DNA of 64,000 nucleotides from JAOPZW01 sp963764585 (lineage in GTDB: Bacteria; Actinomycetota; Thermoleophilia; Solirubrobacterales; Solirubrobacteraceae), in assembly GCA_963764585.1 (NCBI GenBank), contig CAVXTB010000012.1, positions 235,357 through 299,356 of the forward strand, written 5' to 3'. A program made the position numbers and the translations under genes. The notes beneath the pieces were generated by a model. The model searched no databases. It was not told where the DNA came from and saw nothing but the letters and a program-made list of their open reading frames with translations. Positions within the stretch are counted from its first letter, which is position 1. Each line of letters begins with the position of its first letter. Below, piece by piece: positions 19,297 to 30,138 of the stretch.

Positions 19297-19302
19297 CGCT
19301 GG

Positions 19303-21426
19303 GTGGAGCCGTTCGACCCCGAACAGCGCGCCTTGAGCGTCGAGATCGCCGCCGTGCGCTGGCGCGCGCCCGACGGCGCCTTCGCCGTGCTGTCCGGGTA
19401 CAGCGACGAGGGCGAGGAGGTCGTGCTCGTCGGGGCGCTCGACCACGTCCACGAGGGCGAGTCGGTCGAGGTCGAGGGCGGCTGGCAGCGCCACCACAAG
19501 CACGGCTGGCGCTTCGTCGCCGAGCGCACGCGGTTGCAGGAGCCGGCCAGCGAGCAGGCGCTGCTGGGCTATCTGAGCTCGGTCAAGCACATCGGGCTGC
19601 GCGGGGCGTCGTGGCTGCTGGATCGCCACGGGCCCGCGGAGGTCCTCGCGGTCATCGATCGCGACCCTGAGCGCGCGCTGCGCGAGGTGCCCGGGATCGG
19701 GGCGATGCGGATCGGCGCCGCGGTGCGCTCGTGGGAGGATCAGGGCGCGCTGCGCGCGGTGCGGCTGTTCCTCGAGGAGCACGGGGTGCCGGCCGCGGTG
19801 GCGGCGCGGATCTATCGCGCCTACGGGCCGGGCGCGATCGAGACGCTCCGCACCGACCCCTATGGGCTGACCGAGCTCGACGGCATCGGCTTCGCGACCG
19901 CCGATGCGCTCGCGCAGGCCCTGGGCACGCCGCCCGACTCGCCGGGGCGCCTGGACGCCGGCCTGCGCCACGCCCTGCGCGAGGCCGAGAGCGACGGCCA
20001 CTGCCACCTCCCCCGCTCCCAGCTGGCCGAGCGCGCCCGGCGCCTGCTGGGCGCCGACGCCGACGATCGCATCGACGACCTCGCCGCCCGCGGCCGCCTG
20101 GTCGTCGAGGGCGATCGCGTCTTCGACCCGGCGATGCACGCGATCGAGCGCCGCCTGGCCGAGCACGTCCGCGCGCTGATCGACGACGAGCCGCGGCTGC
20201 GGCTGGGGTCACCGGAGCGCCCGAAGGACGGCTTCGCGCCGACCGACGACCAGTGGGCGGTCGTGCGCACGGCCCTCGACCACCGCCTCACGATCCTCAC
20301 GGGCGGACCGGGAACCGGGAAGACGGCGACGATGCGGGCGCTCGTCGACGTCCTGCACGCCCACCACCGTTCCGTGCGCCTGTGCGCGCCGACCGGCAAG
20401 GCCGCGCGCAGGCTGGCGGAGACCACCGGCGCCGTCGCGACGACGATTCACCGCCTGCTCGACTACGACCCCGCCGAGGGCTTCACGCGCGGCCCCGAGG
20501 ACCCGATCCCCGGCACCGACCTGCTGATCGTCGACGAGGCCTCGATGCTGTCGGTGCGCCTCGCCGAGGCGCTGTTCTCCGCGGTCGGCCCGCGCACGCA
20601 CGTCCTGCTCGTCGGCGACGTCGACCAGCTCGCGCCCGTCGGCCCCGGCCGCGTGCTCGACGACCTCATCGAGTCCGGCCGCGTCCCGGTGGTGCGCCTG
20701 ACCGAGATCTTCCGCCAGGCCGCGCGCTCGCTGATCGTCCGCGCAGCGCACGCGGTCAACGACGGCCAGCCGCCGCCGACCAGCGCCGGGCCGGGCGACG
20801 TGCGCGACTTCTTCTTCGTCGAGCGCGGTGATCCGAAAGCCATCTTCGAAGAGATCTGTGGCATCGCAACGACACGCCTGGCCGCGCGGTATGGCTTCAA
20901 CGCGAGCCAGGACATCCTGGTGTTGTCGCCGATGCACAAGGGACCGCTTGGCGTGCAGGCGTTCAACGAGGAGCTTCGGCGCCGCCTGAACCCGGACGGG
21001 GCCCCAATCGGCGCAGGGCGCTTTCGTCTGCACGACCGGTTCGTGCAGCGCAAGAACGATCACGAACACCAGCTGATGAATGGCGAAACGGGGCTCGTCG
21101 CACATGACGATCCCGAACGCGACCGGCTGACGCTCCGTTGCGACGACGGACGCGTGCTGACACTCCCGTACGCTGCTTGCGAGACCCTCGAGCTCGGCTA
21201 CTGCCTCTCCGTACACCGCGCCCAGGGCTCACAGAACCGCGCCGTTGTGATGCCGATCTCCAGCGCCCATCAGCTGATGCTGACCCGGAACCTCGTGTAC
21301 ACCGGCCTCACGCGCGCACAGGAGATCGCCGTGCTTGTCGGTGACCGCGGAGCGCTCGGCCGTGCCATCCGCCGAGCTGACGCGGCGCGGAGGTTCACCC
21401 GGCTCTCTGAGCTCGTTGCCGCGTAG
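19303..21426 (+). CDS. recD2: RecD2-like SF1B ATP-dependent DNA helicase
   Basis: A 707-residue helicase. N-terminal OB-like domain (GAFAVLSGYSDEGEEVVLVG), helix-hairpin-helix repeats (VKHIGLRGASWLLDRHG, EVPGIGAMRIG, ELDGIGFATADALA), then the motor: Walker A TGGPGTGKTATM, motif Ia APTGKAARRL, DEXX-like LLIVDEASML, GDVDQLAPVGPG, motif IV/V region ILVLSPMHKGPLG and motif VI-like TGLTRAQE with SVHRAQGSQ. RecD2 is a 5'-3' helicase acting without RecBC in repair. From about 20820 to the end the gene is much lower in GC than its first two thirds, though the frame stays intact. Confidence 0.92.
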   Translation: MEPFDPEQRALSVEIAAVRWRAPDGAFAVLSGYSDEGEEVVLVGALDHVHEGESVEVEGGWQRHHKHGWRFVAERTRLQEPASEQALLGYLSSVKHIGLRGASWLLDRHGPAEVLAVIDRDPERALREVPGIGAMRIGAAVRSWEDQGALRAVRLFLEEHGVPAAVAARIYRAYGPGAIETLRTDPYGLTELDGIGFATADALAQALGTPPDSPGRLDAGLRHALREAESDGHCHLPRSQLAERARRLLGADADDRIDDLAARGRLVVEGDRVFDPAMHAIERRLAEHVRALIDDEPRLRLGSPERPKDGFAPTDDQWAVVRTALDHRLTILTGGPGTGKTATMRALVDVLHAHHRSVRLCAPTGKAARRLAETTGAVATTIHRLLDYDPAEGFTRGPEDPIPGTDLLIVDEASMLSVRLAEALFSAVGPRTHVLLVGDVDQLAPVGPGRVLDDLIESGRVPVVRLTEIFRQAARSLIVRAAHAVNDGQPPPTSAGPGDVRDFFFVERGDPKAIFEEICGIATTRLAARYGFNASQDILVLSPMHKGPLGVQAFNEELRRRLNPDGAPIGAGRFRLHDRFVQRKNDHEHQLMNGETGLVAHDDPERDRLTLRCDDGRVLTLPYAACETLELGYCLSVHRAQGSQNRAVVMPISSAHQLMLTRNLVYTGLTRAQEIAVLVGDRGALGRAIRRADAARRFTRLSELVAA

Positions 21427-22234
21427 GAACGTCGATCTCCGTCATCGCCCGTGTCGCGTGTGCGAGGAACAGCGTCGGATAGTCGCGAGCGAGCCAGGTC
21501 AGCAGGTCGCGCACCCGCTGCCCGTTCGGCTGTCCCGTCGTCCAGAGCTCGAGGTTCTCGGGGCGATTGTCGAGTCGATTGCCGTTGCGGTGGTGAACAT
21601 GCTCGGTCGACTTCAGCTCACGCCCCAGAAGTTGTTCCATGACGACCCGATGCTCCAGGCGACGAACGTTCGGAGCGACCGTGATCTCCTTGTAACCGAG
21701 ACGGTTGATGCTGCCGGAGCCCGGTTCTCGCCGTGTTGCGATGGGAGTGATGGGCACGCCGTCACGCCTCTGGCGATAGTGGCCACTGCATAGGCCCGCG
21801 GTTCTCAGTGGTCGGTCGCACCCTTCGACAGTGCAGAAGCGCCCAGCGTTCAGATGACGCTTGTAGTGCAGGGGGCACAGCCCACCGCCCGCGTTGACCT
21901 GCTCGCGTCCACACCCCTCGACGACGCAGACCGTTCCGGCAAACCGCTGCTTCCTCCAATGGGTCTGGCATAACCCTCGCGAATACACCGCGTTCGAGCA
22001 GCTCTCGACGCTGCAGTCGGCGCGCCCGCTCAACAGCTTCCGATAGTGACGACCGCAGCGACCGCGACGCTTGGCCTGACGTTCGCATCCAGGCTCGGCG
22101 CACGCGACCCCGGCGAGCCGCCGCTCGTCGTGGTGCCTAGTGCACAATCCGCTCGGATGCTGCGGTCGGTTTGCGCAGCCTCGGACGACGCAGGAGCGAC
22201 GTTCGTCGGTGCGATTCCCCTGCATATCCGGCAT
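21395..22234 (-). CDS. HNH endonuclease with five Cys/His zinc knuckles
   Basis: A 279-residue protein. Residues 15-152 hold five units C-X4-C-X8-11-C-X2-H: C15/C20/C31/H34, C45/C50/C60/H63, C74/C79/C89/H92, C103/C108/C120/H123 and C134/C139/C149/H152. Residues about 193-231 are an HNH nuclease (RVVMEQLLGRELKSTEHVHH, then RNGNRLDNRPENLELW) of the phage/homing type. The knuckles probably bind DNA through zinc; the nuclease would cut it. It converges on and overlaps the helicase gene by 32 bases and shares that gene's lower GC, suggesting recent arrival. Confidence 0.8.
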   Translation of the reverse strand: MPDMQGNRTDERRSCVVRGCANRPQHPSGLCTRHHDERRLAGVACAEPGCERQAKRRGRCGRHYRKLLSGRADCSVESCSNAVYSRGLCQTHWRKQRFAGTVCVVEGCGREQVNAGGGLCPLHYKRHLNAGRFCTVEGCDRPLRTAGLCSGHYRQRRDGVPITPIATRREPGSGSINRLGYKEITVAPNVRRLEHRVVMEQLLGRELKSTEHVHHRNGNRLDNRPENLELWTTGQPNGQRVRDLLTWLARDYPTLFLAHATRAMTEIDVPTRQRAQRAG

Positions 22235-22304
22235 TTTTGCACTCGTATCGGACCGACCAAGGCCAGAGCCCGGCCTGGAGTGCGCTGGGAACGGCCAGTC
22301 TGAC

Positions 22305-22793
22305 CTACGTCGTGCCCGACCGCGTCCCCGACCGCATCAGCGACGCCACGCGCTCGAGCATCGGCCGGCGCGCGGGCGGCGGCGTGACGCGGCGCTCCTC
22401 GGGGCGGCGCTCGGGCACCGCGACGTGCTTGACCTGGCAGTCGGTCAGCCGTGCGACGCGGTGGGGCAGGTCGATCTGCAGCCAGCGCGAGGCGCCTTCG
22501 GTGAGGGTCGAGACGACGACCTCGTCGTAGCGGCCGGGGTTCCACGCCTCCTGGACGGCGACGATCGGATCGGCGTCGCCGAGCATGCCCTCGGCGGCAA
22601 TGCCGCCGGCGTTGAGGTTCGTGACCGCGCTCTGCATGCGGCGCTCGGCCTGCGCCCGCTCGGACCACGGCGCGGGCACGAGGATCGTCGCGTGGACCGG
22701 TCCCCGCTCGGCGCGCTCCTTGATCGCCGCCAGCAGCTCGGGCGAGTCTGCCGTGCGGTTCGCGACGACGAGCAGATGCGTAGTGAAGGCCAT
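22305..22793 (-). CDS. Universal-stress-protein-like protein
   Basis: A 162-residue protein with the alternating strand/helix pattern of a UspA or Rossmann-like fold: HLLVVANRTADSPELLAAI, HATILVPAPW, DPIVAVQEAW, YDEVVVSTLTEG. The usual ATP motif GxxGxxxG is not evident, so it may not bind ATP. Start MAFTTHLLVV is chosen for its GGAAGGGA ribosome site; a TACCTT -10 lies further upstream at 22832-22837. The basic C-terminal tail (MLERVASLMRSGTRSGTT) is odd for the family. Confidence 0.6.
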   Translation of the reverse strand: MAFTTHLLVVANRTADSPELLAAIKERAERGPVHATILVPAPWSERAQAERRMQSAVTNLNAGGIAAEGMLGDADPIVAVQEAWNPGRYDEVVVSTLTEGASRWLQIDLPHRVARLTDCQVKHVAVPERRPEERRVTPPPARRPMLERVASLMRSGTRSGTT

Positions 22794-22831
22794 GCGCGTC
22801 CCTTCCGGATGGCTATCGATGCGCTGCGTCG

Positions 22832-22837
22832 AAGGTA
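22832..22837 (-). promoter_or_regulatory. -10 hexamer of Usp-like gene
   Basis: TACCTT on the minus strand, 38 bases before the Usp-like ATG. It uses the same hexamer as the leaderless genes but with a normal leader and ribosome site. Confidence 0.4.
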
Positions 22838-22841
22838 GCAC

Positions 22842-23183
22842 TCAGCGCGAGCGGCGGCTGCGACGATCGGTCCACGTGCGATCGACGCGCGGTGGCGCGG
22901 GGCCGCCCTCGGCCTCCCACAGCGTGATCACGACCACCTCGTTGCCAGCACGATCGTGGCGGCACACGAAGACCAGCGAGCGGTCGACGAGGTCGCGGAC
23001 GTAGACCGAGCCGCGCGCGCCCGTGGCGCCGGGCGGCGGCTCGTCGGTCACGCGGTCCGCCTCCCAGGCGCGGGTCACGCGCGCGACGATCTCCGGGCGC
23101 ACGTCGACCTCGCCGCTGCGCCCGCCGATGCGCTGGCGGAAGCGCTCCACGGCGTGGTCGGTGACGGCCACGAGGATCGCCAC
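22842..23183 (-). CDS. Hypothetical 113-residue protein
   Basis: I do not recognise this family. It begins MAILVAVTDHAVERFRQRIGG and has an acidic middle, a strand-rich stretch (GSVYVRDLVDRSLVFVCRHD, NEVVVITLWE) and a basic tail (RTWTDRRSRRSR). The HAVERFxQRxG opening recalls small RelE/DUF4258-like folds, but no catalytic residue can be assigned. GTG start lies two bases after the GNAT stop, so it is likely co-transcribed with that gene. A start a few codons downstream is also possible. Confidence 0.55.
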   Translation of the reverse strand: MAILVAVTDHAVERFRQRIGGRSGEVDVRPEIVARVTRAWEADRVTDEPPPGATGARGSVYVRDLVDRSLVFVCRHDRAGNEVVVITLWEAEGGPAPPRVDRTWTDRRSRRSR

Positions 23184-23630
23184 CTAGAGCCCCCTGCGGT
23201 AGCGCACCTCGGGCGCCGCACGCTCCTGGCGCCCTGGCACGAGCTCCCAGCCGTGGCGCTCGTAGAACGCGCGCGCCAGGCCGTTGTCCTCGAACACCCA
23301 GAGGAAGGCCTGCTCGTGGCGGACGCCACGCAGCGCCTCGACCGCGGCGGCGAGCAGCGCGCTGCCGACGCCGGCGCCCTGCGCGGGCGGATCGACGTAG
23401 ATCGCGCGCAGCTCGTTGCCGTCCAGCGCGGCGAAGCCGGCGATGCGGCCGTCCTGGTCGAAGACGTAGACCTCGGCACCCGCGCCGATGCGCTCGGCGA
23501 AGCGCGGCGCCTGCTGCTCGGGCTCCGGCATGCGGTCGGGCTCGACGATGTCGGCGTAGGCGTGGCGCCAGGTTCGCGCCTGCACCGCGGCGATGGCGGG
23601 CGCGTCGTCCGGCGTCGCGCGCCGGATCAC
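23184..23630 (-). CDS. GNAT-family N-acetyltransferase
   Basis: A 148-residue acetyl-CoA-dependent acetyltransferase. It starts VIRRATPDDAPAIAAVQ, has the beta4 strand ELRAIYVDPPAQGAGVGSAL with the acetyl-CoA loop QGAGVG, and ends with LARAFYERHGWELVPG, the family's conserved Tyr/His region. The GTG overlaps the dapB stop, so it belongs to the pnp-M16-dapB transcription unit. The acceptor is unknown. Confidence 0.88.
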   Translation of the reverse strand: MIRRATPDDAPAIAAVQARTWRHAYADIVEPDRMPEPEQQAPRFAERIGAGAEVYVFDQDGRIAGFAALDGNELRAIYVDPPAQGAGVGSALLAAAVEALRGVRHEQAFLWVFEDNGLARAFYERHGWELVPGRQERAAPEVRYRRGL

Positions 23631-24268
23631 AGCAGGTGCTCGAGGCCTATGACGGGCGTCTCGGGCAGGTCGCCCACGCGCCGGATCGCCAGCAGCACGC
23701 CGGGCATGAACGACGTGCGGTCCGTCGAGTCGTGGCGGATGGTCAGCGTCTGGCCGACGTCGCCGAGGATGACCTCCTGGTGGGCCACGAGGCCCGGCAG
23801 GCGCACCGAGTGGATCGGCACCTCGCCCTCCATCAGCTCGGCGGTCCGCGCCGCCGTGCCGCTGGGCGCGTCGAGCTTGCGGTCGTGGTGCAGCTCGATG
23901 ATCTCGGCCTTGGCCATGTACCTGGAGGCCTCGACGGCGAAGCGGGTCATGAGCACGGCGCCGATGGCGAAGTTCGGGGCGATGAAGACGTTCGCGCCGC
24001 GCTCGTCGCGCAGCGGCGTCGGGTCCCAGCCCGTCGTGCCCACCACGGCGTGCACGCCGGCCCGCACGCACGCCAGCGCGTTGTCGAGCGCCGCGTCGGG
24101 GGTGGTGAAGTCGACGACGACGTCACAGTCGCCCAGGATGTCGGCCAGCGCCACGCCCAGCGCCGGGTCGACGCGGCCGCACAGCTCCATGTCGTCGGCG
24201 CCCTCGACGGCCTCGCAGACCGTGGCGCCCATCCGCCCGGCCGCGCCCGCGACGCCCACCCGGATCAC
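23627..24268 (-). CDS. dapB: 4-hydroxy-tetrahydrodipicolinate reductase
   Basis: A 213-residue NAD(P)H-dependent reductase, next step after DapA. Nucleotide motif GVAGAAGRMGATV, DFTTPDAALDN, GTTGW, ANFxxG-type APNFAIGAVLMTRFA, the catalytic EIIELHHDRKLDAPSGTA with His/His and Lys, and the C-terminal TSFMPGVLLAIRRV. It is shorter than many DapB (about 245-270); the gap falls between the Rossmann strands, while the catalytic part is complete. GTG start and stop both overlap neighbours. Confidence 0.93.
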   Translation of the reverse strand: MIRVGVAGAAGRMGATVCEAVEGADDMELCGRVDPALGVALADILGDCDVVVDFTTPDAALDNALACVRAGVHAVVGTTGWDPTPLRDERGANVFIAPNFAIGAVLMTRFAVEASRYMAKAEIIELHHDRKLDAPSGTAARTAELMEGEVPIHSVRLPGLVAHQEVILGDVGQTLTIRHDSTDRTSFMPGVLLAIRRVGDLPETPVIGLEHLL

Positions 24269-25591
24269 GCGGCCAGCGCCTCCGAGAGCGGCTCGAGGGC
24301 CGCGCGGAACGCCGACTCGTCGGCGCCGATGCCCGCCGCACTCAGGCGCTTGGGCGCGAGCAGCTCGGCTGACAGCGCCTGGAGATCCTCGATCGTGACC
24401 GCGTCGATGCGCGCCTCGACCTCGTCGACGCTCAGCAGCGGGATGCCGGCGAGGACCGACGAGCCCAGGCGGTTCATCCGCGCGGTCGTCGACTCCAGGG
24501 CCAGCAGGACGCGGCCCTTGACGTTCTCCTTGGAGCGCTCGAGCTCGTCGTCGGTCGCCGGATCGGAGCGGAAGCGATCGAGCTCGTCGGCGACGACGCG
24601 CAGGGCGCGCGCGACGTTGTCGGGCCGCGTGCCCAGGTACAGGCCGATCTGGCCCGAGCCGGCGTACAGCGACTGGAACGAGTAGACGCTGTAGGCCAGG
24701 CCGCGCTTCTCGCGCACCTCCTGGAACAGCCGCGACGACGACGTGCCGCCGAGGATGTTGTCGAGCACGCGCAGGGCGAAGCGGCGCTCGTCGTCGCGCG
24801 CGAGCCCGGGCGCGCCGAGGCAGACGTGGTACTGCTCGGTCTCCTTGGCGAAGAAGCGCCGCCGCGCGGGCTGCATGTCGGGCGCCGAGGGCAGCGCCGG
24901 GGCGCGGCCGCCGGCGCGCTCCATCCCGCTGCGCGCCACGAGGTCGACCAGCGTGTCGTGGTCGAGCGAGCCCGCCGCGGCCACGACGACGTTGGTCGGC
25001 ACGTAGCGCGCCGCGTGGAACGCGCGCAGCGCCTCGGCGTCGGCCGAGCCGACGACCTCGGCGCGCCCGATGATCGCGCGGCCGAGCGGATGGCTGCCGA
25101 AGACGGCCTCGCCGAGGACGTCGAAGACCTTGTCCTGCGGGTCGTCCTCGTACATCGCGATCTCCTCGAGGACGATCTCGCGCTCGTTCTCGAGCTCGGA
25201 GCCCTCGAACGCGGGCCGCCAGACCATGTCGGCCATGACGTCCAGCGCGCGCTCGACGTGGCGGTCCAGGACGCGCGAGTAGACCGAGGTCGTCTCCTTG
25301 CCGGTGCCGGCGTTCAGCTCGGCCCCCATCGCGTCGAAGAGCTGGTCGATCTCCAGCGACTGGTAGCGCGCCGTGCCGCGGAAGAGCATGTGCTCGATGA
25401 GGTGGCTGAGCCCGGCCTCGGGCTCGTCCTCGGCGGCCGAGCCCGTGCCGATCCACAGCCCCAGGGCGACCGAGCGGACGGACTCCATCCGCTCGGTGAC
25501 CACGCGGACGCCCGAATCGAGGACGGTCAGGCGATGACCGTCCTCGATGGCCTCCAGGGCTTCCTCCGCCGCGAGCGGCGGGTGCTCGTCC

Positions 25592-25599
<8 letters not shown>
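24265..25599 (-). CDS. M16 zinc peptidase (processing-protease-like)
   Basis: A 444-residue M16-family metallopeptidase. The inverted zinc motif HLIEHMLF is followed by the distal Glu in ENEREIVLEEIAMYEDDP; the second, inactive half contains REKRGLAYSVYSF, the conserved R/Y region. The family is commonly encoded directly after pnp in Actinobacteria, as here. GTG 25599 is chosen because it overlaps the pnp stop by eight bases; the longer reading to 25704 merely runs through the pnp tail. Substrate unknown. Confidence 0.9.
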
Positions 25600-27868
<2,269 letters not shown>

Positions 27869-27940
27869 ATGTACTGCCTTTCCTGGCCGGCCTTCGGTCG
27901 CCGACCTCAGTCGTGTCTCTCACGGAATCCGAACCCGGCC

Positions 27941-27946
27941 AGTCTA
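27941..27946 (-). promoter_or_regulatory. -10 hexamer of pnp
   Basis: TAGACT on the minus strand, 72 bases before the pnp ATG. The leader contains GGTCGGCGACC and GGCCGGCC pairing elements and an AGGAAAGG ribosome site. Confidence 0.4.
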
Positions 27947-28900
27947 GCGTCCGGAGCGTTGCGACCTGCCGCCGCGCGAGCCCCGCGTGTAGCGCTCGAC
28001 CGGGGCGCTCGACCAGGCCAGCACGCCCGGTCCGGCCGCGATGAACAGCGCTCGGCCCGTCGCGTCGATCTCCACGGGCTCGGGATCGCCGCAGCGGTTG
28101 ACGCGGACGGGCGCAGACCACGCGCCGCGAACGGATCGGACGACGACGTCGGCGACCCGCGCTCGCGTGCGACACGGCCGCGTGGACACGAGCGCCAGCG
28201 CGCCGTCGCGCAGCACGCTGAACGCGCCCAGACGCGCACCGGCCGGCAGCGGCGCGGTGGCGAGCGTGCCGAACGGGACGCCGCGGGCGGCGCGCGCGAC
28301 GGCGATCCGGCCGGCCGCCGTGCGCGTGACCAGGGCGGGGCGCGGCCCGTCGGAGTCGAGCACGGTCGTGGCGAGGTGCGCGAGCGCGAGCGTCGTCAGC
28401 CGTCGCGGCGATCCCGGCGTGCCGTCGGCGGCGATGCGTGCCCGTCGGCGCTGACGTCGGCCTCCTTGGACAGCGGCCCGAGCGCGACCGACGCCGGGTC
28501 GGTCGCCAGCGCCTGCGCCGGCTCGTCGAGGCCCGTGACGACCTGCATGCGCGAGGTGTCGCCCGCGCCCGGGCGCCAGCCCCAGAGCAGATGCCCGCCG
28601 CCGCCGACGAACGGCTCGGTCAGCGAGCCGTTGGCGATGCCCTCACGCGGCCCGGGCATCGTCCGCGGCCGCCCGAACCGTCCGCCGTCGGGGCGAATCG
28701 TCGCGCGCACGCGGTGGCCGTCATTCCAGGCCAGGCAGCACGTCGTCGAAGCCGTCGTGCACGAAGTCCTCGCCGACCGGCTCGACGAGGCCGCGGGCGA
28801 GCACCTGCCGCTGTTCGGTCGGCACGACGGTGCGCGCACCGGCGCTCGCGGCGCACGCGAGCGCGGCGGTGACGGCCGCCACTCCCGCGAGCGTCCGCAT
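27944..28900 (-). pseudogene. Secreted-protein gene broken by two frameshifts
   Basis: ATG 28898-28900 starts a good signal peptide (MRTLAGVAAVTAALACAASA), and coding-quality sequence then runs to 27944, but in three pieces. Frame 1 stops at 28722; the middle (WNDGHRVRATIRPDGGRFG to SKEADVSADG) is in a second frame; near 28440 the first frame resumes (RIAADGTPGSPRRLTTLALA to RCGDPEPVEIDATG and YTRGSRGGRSQRSGR). The repeated RIAADG/EIDATG pieces suggest a beta-propeller-like secreted protein. Two separate compensating shifts suggest decay rather than a single read error, but errors cannot be excluded. Confidence 0.65.
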
Positions 28901-28913
28901 CGTGGCGGGGAGG

Positions 28914-29363
28914 CTAGACGGTGAACAGGGTCGGCGTCGTCGTCGCGCCGGCCCGCAGCGCGTCGCGAACGTCGCGGCGCACGCGCTCGGCGATCGCCGG
29001 GTCGCGGCGGTCGGCCTGGAAGCGCTCGAGGTCGAGCCCGAGCGCCTCGCACCGCCGCCACAGGTGCGGGTCGTCGAGGCGGCCCTGGTCCTCGTACAGC
29101 GCGTCGTGGAAGGCCCAGAACGCGCCCTGGCGGGCGGCCGCCTCCGCCGCGAGCGCGAGCGGCACGGCGCGCTCGTGCTTGGCCTTCAGCGCGAAGTGCC
29201 GGAAGGCCACACGCGCGTGCTCGGCGCGCAGCCGCAGCGCCTCGACCGCGCAGCGCGGGCAGGCGAAGTCGCCGTAGAAGATGACGAGCTCGCGATCGTC
29301 GGGCCCGCGGACGTGATCGTCGTCTCGCAGAGCCGGAACGGGGGCGCTGCGCAGGTCGCTCAT
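28914..29363 (-). CDS. DsbA-like thioredoxin-fold protein, cytosolic
   Basis: A 149-residue thioredoxin-fold protein of the DsbA/FrnE-like type: ELVIFYGDFACPRCAVEALR carries the CPRC active site, followed by a helical insertion (LAAEAAARQGAFWAFHDALY) and the cis-Pro strand TTTPTLFTV. There is no signal peptide, and the protein ends right after the cis-Pro strand, so it is a minimal form. It sits ten bases from the peroxiredoxin gene, suggesting it could reduce that enzyme or other thiols; this is inference. Confidence 0.82.
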   Translation of the reverse strand: MSDLRSAPVPALRDDDHVRGPDDRELVIFYGDFACPRCAVEALRLRAEHARVAFRHFALKAKHERAVPLALAAEAAARQGAFWAFHDALYEDQGRLDDPHLWRRCEALGLDLERFQADRRDPAIAERVRRDVRDALRAGATTTPTLFTV

Positions 29364-29372
29364 GCGGCCGCG

Positions 29373-29849
29373 CTACGCCGGGGTGTTGCGAATCTGCTCG
29401 AGCCCGTCGAAGATGAGGCCAACGCCGGGGAGGTCCCCGGGCGTCGCGGCCAGGAAGCTCCAGCGCACGATGCCATCCGGGCCGACGATGACGAGCGCGC
29501 GGTTGGTCATGCCGCCGGGCTCGAAGTAGGCGCCGAACGCGCGCGCTGCCGCGCCCTTGGGCTCGAAGTCCGAGAGCTGCTCGATCGTGACGCCGAGCTT
29601 CTCCTTGAACGCCTTCTGCGACCACGAGGCGTCGGTCGAGACGCCGTAGAGCGTCGCGCCGTGCGCGGCGAAGTCGTCGAGCGCCTCCTCGTAGATCTGC
29701 AGCTGGTCGGTGCAGACCGGGCTGAAGGCGAAGGGATAGAAGACGAGGACCGTCGTCGTGCCGACCAGGTCCTCGCGCGTGAAGCCGCTGCCGTCCTCGC
29801 GCTTGAGCGTGAACTCCGGGGCAGGCGTGCCCGGAGCGATGATGCTCAT
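29373..29849 (-). CDS. Peroxiredoxin, AhpE/BCP type
   Basis: A 158-residue thiol peroxidase. It starts MSIIAPGTPAPEFTLKRED, has the active site VLVFYPFAFSPVCTDQL with the peroxidatic Cys, and the conserved Arg region NRALVIVGPDGIVRWSF. The AFSPVCT form is that of AhpE-like one-Cys peroxiredoxins; I see no second conserved Cys in the usual BCP position. The ATG overlaps the rpsO stop (ATGA). The adjacent thioredoxin-like gene may supply electrons. Confidence 0.92.
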   Translation of the reverse strand: MSIIAPGTPAPEFTLKREDGSGFTREDLVGTTTVLVFYPFAFSPVCTDQLQIYEEALDDFAAHGATLYGVSTDASWSQKAFKEKLGVTIEQLSDFEPKGAAARAFGAYFEPGGMTNRALVIVGPDGIVRWSFLAATPGDLPGVGLIFDGLEQIRNTPA

Positions 29850-30115
29850 CGCCGGAGCCCGAGCTCCTTGATGAGCTCGCGGTACCCCTCGAGGTCCGAG
29901 CGCTGCATGTAGTTCAGCAGCCGGCGGCGGCGGCCGACGAGCATCAGCAGGCCGCGGCGCGAGTGGTGATCCTTCTTGTGCGTGCGCAGGTGGGCAGTGA
30001 GCTGGTTGATGCGTTCGGTCAGCAGCGCGATCTGCACGCGGCTGTTGCCGGTGTCGCGCGCGTCCTTGCCGAACTGGCTGGTGAGCTCGGCCTTTCGTTC
30101 CTGCGTGAGCGTCAT
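29846..30115 (-). CDS. rpsO: 30S ribosomal protein S15
   Basis: An 89-residue ribosomal protein, exact family length, binding 16S rRNA helices 20-22. MTLTQERKAELTSQFGKDARD, LTERINQLTAHLRTHKKDHHSRRGL and RRRRLLNYM are diagnostic. A TACCTT -10 lies 12 bases upstream (30128-30133). The usual rpsO-pnp order is kept but with three intervening genes. Confidence 0.97.
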   Translation of the reverse strand: MTLTQERKAELTSQFGKDARDTGNSRVQIALLTERINQLTAHLRTHKKDHHSRRGLLMLVGRRRRLLNYMQRSDLEGYRELIKELGLRR

Positions 30116-30127
30116 AAGCGACGTGGG

Positions 30128-30133
30128 AAGGTA
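30128..30133 (-). promoter_or_regulatory. -10 hexamer of rpsO, overlapping divergent promoter
   Basis: TACCTT on the minus strand, 12 bases before the rpsO ATG. The divergent MerR-like gene starts at 30139, only 23 bases from the rpsO start, so the two start regions overlap and the regulator may affect rpsO transcription. Confidence 0.45.
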
Positions 30134-30138
30134 GCAGA

